From Endothia cerciana (lineage: Eukaryota > Ascomycota > Sordariomycetes > Diaporthales > Cryphonectriaceae), in NCBI GenBank assembly GCA_026119935.1, contig JALRMH010000020.1:1-64000 (forward strand): DNA of 64,000 nucleotides, written 5' to 3'. The position numbers were made by a program, and so were the translations under genes. The notes under the pieces are model-generated. The model had not been told where the DNA came from, ran no database searches, and worked only from the letters and a program-made list of their open reading frames with translations. The stretch's first letter is position 1. Each line of letters starts with the position of its first letter. Shown piece by piece: positions 58,231-64,000 of the stretch.

Positions 58231-59884
58231 GCTGTGCTGTTGTTGCACAAGAAAATGTCTCGCCGCCGTTCAATCAACTGCTTTAGCCCCACTCGAGGTT
58301 CAGAGACGTTGTTCACAAACTATCCGGGCGCAAGGGCTTGCACAGACTGCTTATAGGGCCTGCTTCCAGTGACGCCATGAAGTTAAGTGATACGAATCAC
58401 ACATAAGGTCTTTTGAGGACTAGAGTTTGGAAAATAAAAGCGCGAAGTCATGATGTCACTTGGATGCCGGGCTCTGTCCCCAAAACTCCCCTGGCAGATA
58501 TCCAGCCTAAGGTGTTTAGTGCAACGTAGCGTGGTATTTAGCTTGTCCAACGGACGCTCTTTATGCTTAATCATGTGGATGAAACCGTTGAAGAGACATA
58601 TGCCCACACCTATTTACTACGACGCGCCTTCGGTTGGCTTGCAGGGACAAAGTTTGCTATCGCTCATTTAGCCAGGCAGGGTTTCTTTACATGTGTCGAG
58701 TGGCCAGGTTTGCCACATGCTTTTCTCACAACGACACTCTGCATCTTCCATCTGCCCTAGTTCCAGCCCCCAAGAAAGAAAATCCAGGAACAAATTATGA
58801 GTCTCGCGCTTGAATAGGGAAATGTTTTGGACACTCCTGTTGCGACGACACCTCTGTCAATAGGACTATGGCTTAGTCGTTAGATCGTCCGGCACCCGAC
58901 CAAGCTAACGATTCGAAGCCCTGCCTAAGATTTGCTTCCTACGGCCTAGGCTTCAAATATACACTTGTGAGGTGTATTGAACAATAAGATCTATAGTTCT
59001 AGGCACGTTTGTCATGAGAATCCCGCTTAATGACCTCGGCTGCTGACGATTTGTCTCCAGCCTCGTTCATATCTTTAGACCCGCAGACTACGAATGGCGA
59101 TCATCTGGTGGACAAAGGTGATGCTGTAAAGGGGGCGGGTGGGCTTTAACTTAAGTTCATGCATTTGTCTGTTGATTATCGGGTTTTGGGTGATTCGAGA
59201 GAAGCGAAGACGGTTTTAGGTGTAGATGGGTCCTAATTGGCGTATGGCCCCCGGACTGTTAGGTGCGTGTTGCAATTTCAGCCTCGCCACGAGCCTAGTA
59301 TGAACGACGGCTTGAGGATAAGAGGACATAAAAAAAAAATTCCTTCGGCCTCCACTCTCCATCTCGGGCCTTGTGAACGGTCTATATGAGTCATGGAGCT
59401 GTGATTAAAGCTAAGTATGTGTCCAGAAAAGGGAAATATCTCCCGGCTATCTGCTCTAGAGAACAACCTGACTTGCCACGCGCCATGACTTGATGCTCTG
59501 ATTCCAGATTAGGACGGTGCTAAGTGAAGCGCATCTGAACGCCCGTTATGTGATGTTGGCATGTTGCATCGGGGACGGGAAGATACTGTCCCACACAATG
59601 CGCCTTGTAGCTTGCAGCTGCAGCCAATACTGGCCTGATTTCGGCCTCCGAGGAACCTCTCGCCGCCACAACAGAAAAGGTCCTTAGTTCATACAGTATC
59701 ATCACGGCTCACAAACAGCTATTCTTCTTGATTTCTCACCAAATTGCAACAACCGTCTCCTGAACCCCTCACCAGTCCACAAACATCTGCCCCCCCCCCC
59801 CCACCCTCGAGCGCACATTTGTTGAACACTTGAATTCACCGAATATTCCGAGAGGTTCAGTCGAAACCACCTGAGTTTGACATC
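58231..59884. other. Intergenic, promoters and possible pol III relic
   Basis: This lies between divergent start codons of the SNG1-family gene (-) and the FSH1-type hydrolase (+). No protein gene is supported. A-box and B-box-like sequences at 58871-58922 are listed separately. A poly-C run lies at 59789-59802, shortly upstream of the hydrolase. Confidence 0.5.
58864..58925 (+). ncRNA. tRNA-like relic with A and B boxes
   Basis: TGGCTTAGTCGT (from 58871) matches the pol III A box (TRGCNNAGYNGG), and GATTCGAAGCC (58912-58922) matches the B box (GRTTCGANNCC), at the spacing found in tRNA genes. GTTAG (58881-58885) can pair with CTAAC (58907-58911). Acceptor and T stems do not form, so this is not a functional tRNA. 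It may be a decayed tRNA or the head of a tRNA-derived SINE. No poly-A or T-rich SINE tail was identified with confidence. Confidence 0.3.
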
Positions 59885-60538
59885 ATGGGCAAGCCCAAGA
59901 TTCTCTGTCTCCACGGAGGTGGCACCAACCCGGATATCCACCAATTCCAATCACGAAAGCTCAACATCCTCATCGACAGGCAGTACGAGCTTGTCACACC
60001 CAAGGGAATCATCGACTGTGGTCCCGGACCGGGCATGCTACCATTCTTTGAGGGCTCTGACTTCGCGCAATGGATTTGGGACGGCAAGGGAAATGAGGAG
60101 TGGAACAACAATCACGAGGTCGAGCACGAGGAGTGGGCAGATCTGCCCAAGCTGGTCGATATCTACCACAAGCAGGGGCCATTTGTTGGCATCATCGCCT
60201 TCTCGCAAGGAGCGAAGGTCGGCATGCATTTGGTGAAGTGGCTCCAAGAGAATGAGCCCGACGATGGGCTGAAATTCTTCGTGCTGGTCTGCTGCACGTC
60301 ACCGTTCAGGGGCAAGAGGCAGCCCGGTGAGCCCGGTGTACCGGCTGCAGAGAGCATCAAGGTCCCGAGCCTGCATTTGATCGCGGAGAAAGATGAGTGG
60401 CACAACCAGGGCGAGATCATTGTCAAGTGTTTCAAGGATCCAGTGGTCATTCACTCACAGGAGGGGCACCATATGCCAATGGACAATGGACTAAACAGAA
60501 AGATAGTCGACTTTGTGAACAAGAACGCGGCAGCTTGA
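59885..60538 (+). CDS. FSH1-type serine hydrolase
   Basis: A single exon of 217 residues. The fold is an alpha/beta hydrolase of the family-of-serine-hydrolases (FSH1) type: ILCLHGGGTN forms the oxyanion strand, Ser107 sits in IIAFSQGAK, Asp170 in LIAEKDEWH and the His in EGHHMP (about 195). Related fungal proteins include yeast Fsh1 and LovG-like thioesterases that release polyketides, but no synthase is present here, so a stand-alone esterase or thioesterase is most likely. There is no signal peptide. The ATG at 59885 (ACATCATGG) starts directly with GKPKILCLH. Confidence 0.88.
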   Translation: MGKPKILCLHGGGTNPDIHQFQSRKLNILIDRQYELVTPKGIIDCGPGPGMLPFFEGSDFAQWIWDGKGNEEWNNNHEVEHEEWADLPKLVDIYHKQGPFVGIIAFSQGAKVGMHLVKWLQENEPDDGLKFFVLVCCTSPFRGKRQPGEPGVPAAESIKVPSLHLIAEKDEWHNQGEIIVKCFKDPVVIHSQEGHHMPMDNGLNRKIVDFVNKNAAA

Positions 60539-60784
60539 CTGATGGCTAGTGCTGTGAGAAAATTCAGAAAGGCCCATAGACTTGCGACCTGGGATGGACA
60601 ATTGGGATTGGGCAGTTTCAAATGTTGCAATTTGCAAATGCAATTGAGGACCTCAAATGACCCTGCGGCGTGTTGAAGGATGTAGTCTGAGAGCTCTTAA
60701 AAACTGTGACCGGCCTGGCTATTGAAAACGTATATCTAGGAATTTGTGATACCTTAATGTCTTTGATGACCGAGTCCAGCAAGT
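60539..60784. other. Intergenic
   Basis: Short AT-rich spacer after the FSH1-type gene; nothing is seen in it. Confidence 0.5.
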
Positions 60785-61800
60785 TCATATTTTACAACCC
60801 TTCCTCCGTGGGCTTTCTGCCCTACAACAGTGTGACCTCACCTTGCAACCTCGCCTAACCCCCAAGGTGCAACTGAGTTGGTAGAGTCGTATACCAGCAA
60901 GCTGGGAGGTACCTATCCTGGCACCTATGAGTTTAAAAAATTCCCCAGAAACCTTGATTGGGTCATCGCCCATGTGCTTGAGGAAATCTTCCATGAGATC
61001 AAAGAGGTCCAACCGGTTAGTTCAACCTTGCAAGCTTCTACTCCTTGTAGAACCCGAAACGTTCCTATACTTCCTTCCAGAGCAGAAATCTCTATAAGAA
61101 AGGCTGATGAAAGTAAACAACCTCTAATCATGCTTTTGTCGTGACACTGGCACGTCCAGCCTCATAAGAGATCCAAACACGGCATCTTTAGTAAAATCAA
61201 TCAGATCGGCTTGCAAATTTATCGAACCGTCTCCGGGCAAGCGTTGTAGAAGTCTCTCAACGAAAGGCTTGAAGTTCTCCAGCTGTTTGAGGTTCTTCTT
61301 GTTCAAGAATTAAATGACGGATTTCCGACACCTTGTCTACTCCACGCCGTCTGATACCATCATCCTGCTCTTCAGGAATGGGGCCCATGAAGCAGCGAGA
61401 CAGATCTCAATCCACATGACCGCAGTGTTGCCGACAGAGACGCCCATGGGCAAGCTTAACTATCCTGGGTGTTTGAAATCCCCAAATCGTTTCAAGATGA
61501 GATGCCAAATGCCTTAAATTTGGAGTCGAATCAATTCCATCCTGGTGTCCTGTGGGAAAAAGCCAGTGATTGAACCATTTATACCATACAACATGGCGGC
61601 CAAGACAGCGCGGAGAATCAAGGAAGAAAAGGTATTAAAAGTATATTTGAGCAAGGGATGGACAACGTCCCAGGTTCTATCGGATATTGAATGGGCATTG
61701 GACGGTTATCTGTCGCCGTCAATGCTGAAATCGGGATGCTTAAGAGTCAACAGAGGGAAAGATTTCCGATGTCTTAGCGGCCATCATTGGGATGTAAGCA
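60785..61800 (-). pseudogene. Degenerate cytochrome P450 relic
   Basis: On the minus strand, 61306-61124 reads NLKQLENFKPFVERLLQRLP followed by DGSINLQADLIDFTKDAVFG. This corresponds to the 'fE.hv..ll..lp.DG.tvdLQ.lf..lTlD...e.lFG' region of CYP52/CYP63-like P450s. Upstream (about 61520-61310), scattered pieces such as FGDFKHP and LPMGVSVGNTAVMW resemble the preceding 'FgdF.hp...lLG.GiF..DG..W' region, but in several frames and with many stops. Downstream (60785-61012), RLDLFDLMEDFLKHMGDD may be a further remnant. The heme-binding Cys motif was not found. This is a dead copy, perhaps eroded by repeat-induced point mutation. Confidence 0.42.
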
Positions 61801-62040
61801 CTGTGTCCGCCTTAGAAGTTGCAACTTCCTCGGAATTGTGAAAATGCTGCTGCTTATATTAAAATTCACCGCGACAAGAGTCACTATCCGACGCTCCGCC
61901 TGGAGGGGGAGGAGGTCATCCGCTCCTCGTCGTCACTGCATCGGATCAACGTCTTCGAGGTAAAATCCAGCAAAGCACAGCGTCGTGGAGAATGACCGAT
62001 ATGCTCTGCTGCCGTGGTGTCCCGCTATTAGATCTGCACT
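61801..62040. other. Intergenic
   Basis: Spacer between the P450 relic and the unrecognised three-exon gene. No feature is seen. Confidence 0.5.
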
Positions 62041-63223
62041 TCATGCCCGCGAGTTGTTGAACTCCTCCCTTGGTATGTCGGCAAGCTCCTCCTCGCGTCT
62101 CAACTTGGCGCAATCATAATCAGGTGCTTGTCCGTCTCCTTCTTCCTCTATGTCTAGATATCCGGGCGCATATCTCTCGATGTCGTCCATCCACTCGTCG
62201 ACCCCACCTTCGAGGGCTGGCTTACAGTCCTCGAGGATATCAAGGATCGATTGGTCCATGTTCAATCTAAACGATGAAATGCCATCAGGCCTCCAATCGT
62301 CTTCAGAACACATGACTCTTGGAAAGGAACTTACGGCTTGTAGAGTTCCAAACCATCGTGTGTATCAACCATCTCCTTGATCGACTTGTTCAACACGCAC
62401 GGATCGATGAGATTCCAGAGCTCATACATCTGATGAGGCCGCACGCGAACGTGTGCTCCCAGTTGGCCGTTGTTGTAACATTCACAGAGCAGCAAAAGCC
62501 CCGTGTCCAAGGCTTTCTGGTCAGCCAGGAGCAATGGCCCTCGGTCCATGAACGAGGGAAAGACCACGGTACCCGTCCTGGTCATTGCCATATGATTGAA
62601 GTCTGCGTTCTCGACGTATCTCCATAGCAGGAAATCTTGACCTGGGGCCACAGAAGCTCCAGGTCCCAGAGCTGGGTTCGGGACGCACACGGTTGCCTCT
62701 CCATCGTCGATCGTTGGACCGTCCTCCCCGTCGAATCGATACAGTAGTATACGGATCTTGTTCCAGACAGCACGATTGCGCGCGCTCATGGGCTGCGGAG
62801 CCAGACAGTTGACGGTCCGCTCGATGACGAGTGAGTCGTCCTGCCACCACGGTGTTTTAAAGCAGGCGGGCGGGGGGAGCCAACCTTTACGAGGCTGAGA
62901 CTTGGTGTGGTAGGCATCACGCCCTTCTTGATCCATAGTAACCCATCTGAGCATCAGATCACGGCGCTGGTGTAGCTCAAACTCATCTTCTGGTGGGTGA
63001 CCAGCTGGCCTCGGAACGGAACCCCCCTGAGTGACGGGTCAGCGATTGGATTGAACGGGCCGTGGTGAGCCAGCAGGCCAAGTTGTCTCACTTCCAGGAA
63101 CTGGAGCCAGCCTCGAATCTCTGAGTCTAACTGCTCACTAGGAATCGGGTGGCGGTGGCATTGAAATTGCCGTGGGATGCCTCCAGACCAGTAGGGGGGG
63201 TTTTCTCTCCCATGCTGAGACAT
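62041..63223 (-). CDS. Uncharacterised fungal protein, three exons
   Basis: Exons 63223-63092, 63026-62335 and 62266-62041 give 349 residues. I do not recognise the family. The N-terminus (MSQHGRENPPYWSGGIPRQF) is followed by a polar region rich in His and Pro, then an ordered part with KTPWWQDDSLVIERTVNCLA, KIRILLYRFDGEDG and FNHMAMTRTGTVVFPSF. The C-terminus is acidic (EGGVDEWMDDIERYAPGYL). There is no signal peptide or membrane helix. Introns are 63091-63027 (65 nt, GTGAGA, branch CGCTGAC, CTCAG) and 62334-62267 (68 nt, GTAAGT...TTTAG); both preserve frame. This, with a smooth composition, argues for a real expressed gene. It resembles the F-box-adjacent or heterokaryon-type orphan proteins of fungi only in general style, so no function is assigned. 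Confidence 0.65.
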
Positions 63224-64000
63224 CTTGAAACTTGGTGGGATCGTTCGAGCACCGGCTATCAGTCAAGTGTGATCATTAGCTGCGTGAGATCAGACTTGGT
63301 CCAAGGGTCCATCTTCCGTGAGAAGGCAACTGTGGGGAATAACGCTTCTGAACCCTAACCCATTGCTAAATTGCCTACTTAAATCAGTCTTTTCAAGCTC
63401 ATGATATTGGACATTTCTGGTCTAGGCAATCCAATCCATTCTTTCTATGCTCGCAGAGTCTCTTTTCCCTCACAACAACAGCCTGAAAAATGGGCTAATT
63501 TCTCATACGCTAAATCTATGCCAATTTTTAGGCTCCTAGTTCGAAATGCATCAGTAAACAAAGTTGAGTACAGCAGTTGCCCTCCGCAATATTACAAGAC
63601 CCGTGAGATCATTTCCGGCGGGTGCAACTCATTGTATTAATCCGGACGGCCGCAAAGCGTATGAGAGCACTTCTGTATCTCACAGCGGTTTCGGTACCCA
63701 AGAATGTCCGACAACGACGTTAGAAGACATTACTTGTGCTCAGTAGAGAATCATATTCAGTTGACATGTGATCATGAAGCAGAGAACCCTGTCAAGGTTT
63801 GACCCGAGAATCAGGATCGTGACCTTCGAGTGCAGATTAGTGAATGATTACACAGCTCACTGAGGTTCGGATGATGACGTTGAATGAAGGTTTTCATGTT
63901 CTTTGAGCTTGCTTCGACCATGGCCAATCTTTGGTTTGGTAGCAAATTGAAGGTCAAACAAAGCGCTTTTCATGGCGGATGAAAAGGCGGCGTCGTTCCC
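63224..64000. other. Right edge, no supported gene
   Basis: AT-richer sequence upstream of the three-exon gene. Only short unsupported frames are present. Confidence 0.5.

Noticed and set aside
52040..60538. Secondary-metabolite gene cluster
   Set aside because: There is a transporter, a hydrolase and a P450 relic, but no polyketide synthase, peptide synthetase, terpene synthase or pathway regulator in the window.

Overview
This is nuclear DNA of a filamentous ascomycete (Pezizomycotina, most likely a Sordariomycete). The evidence is genes interrupted by 50-100 nt introns with GTRNGT-type donors, CTRAC-like branch sites and YAG acceptors, an intron-containing nuclear tRNA-His, and recognisable fungal orthologues. 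The species cannot be named from the sequence. Coding exons are GC-rich. Intergenic DNA carries many poly-C/poly-G runs and short microsatellites. Gene models below were spliced by eye, and in every multi-exon model the exon lengths sum to whole codons.

Layout. 1-7.6 kb is almost gene-free (one 110-residue Cys/Trp-rich protein at 5.3 kb). 7.6-12.8 kb holds a LAMTOR1/Meh1-like Ragulator anchor (-), a secreted Ser/Thr/Pro repeat protein (+) and a six-exon HORMA-domain protein (-). 15.4-25.8 kb is a housekeeping block: Cdc4-type F-box/WD40 protein (+), Bye1-type PHD/TFIIS-M/SPOC protein (-) and proteasome subunit alpha-3 (+). 25.8-35 kb has a PAP2 lipid phosphatase (-), a truncated flavin-monooxygenase relic, a dynamin-family GTPase (-) and a GDP-mannose pyrophosphorylase-A-like protein (+), the last two divergently arranged.

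35-38 kb is a small disturbed island: tRNA-His(GUG) with a 21-nt intron, a 103-bp fold-back inverted repeat, an orphan GC-rich reading-frame fragment and a decayed alpha/beta-hydrolase-like (NLR N-terminal type) gene. 38.5-49.2 kb returns to ordinary genes: trans-aconitate methyltransferase (+), WW/FF protein Urn1 (-), TAPT1-family ER membrane protein (-), a metallo-beta-lactamase fold protein whose model needs a GC-AG intron (-), and dienelactone hydrolase (+).

49.2-64 kb is the accessory-like end. It has long gene-poor stretches, a small secreted protein with 11 cysteines that reads like an effector candidate, an MFS sugar-type transporter (+), an SNG1-family membrane protein (-), an FSH1-type serine hydrolase (+), a degenerate cytochrome P450 relic (-) and an unrecognised three-exon gene (-). 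No complete transposon, CRISPR array, rRNA gene or biosynthetic core enzyme was seen. The candidates most worth follow-up are the cysteine-rich secreted protein at 52 kb, the divergent HORMA protein, the fold-back element beside tRNA-His, and the GC-AG intron.
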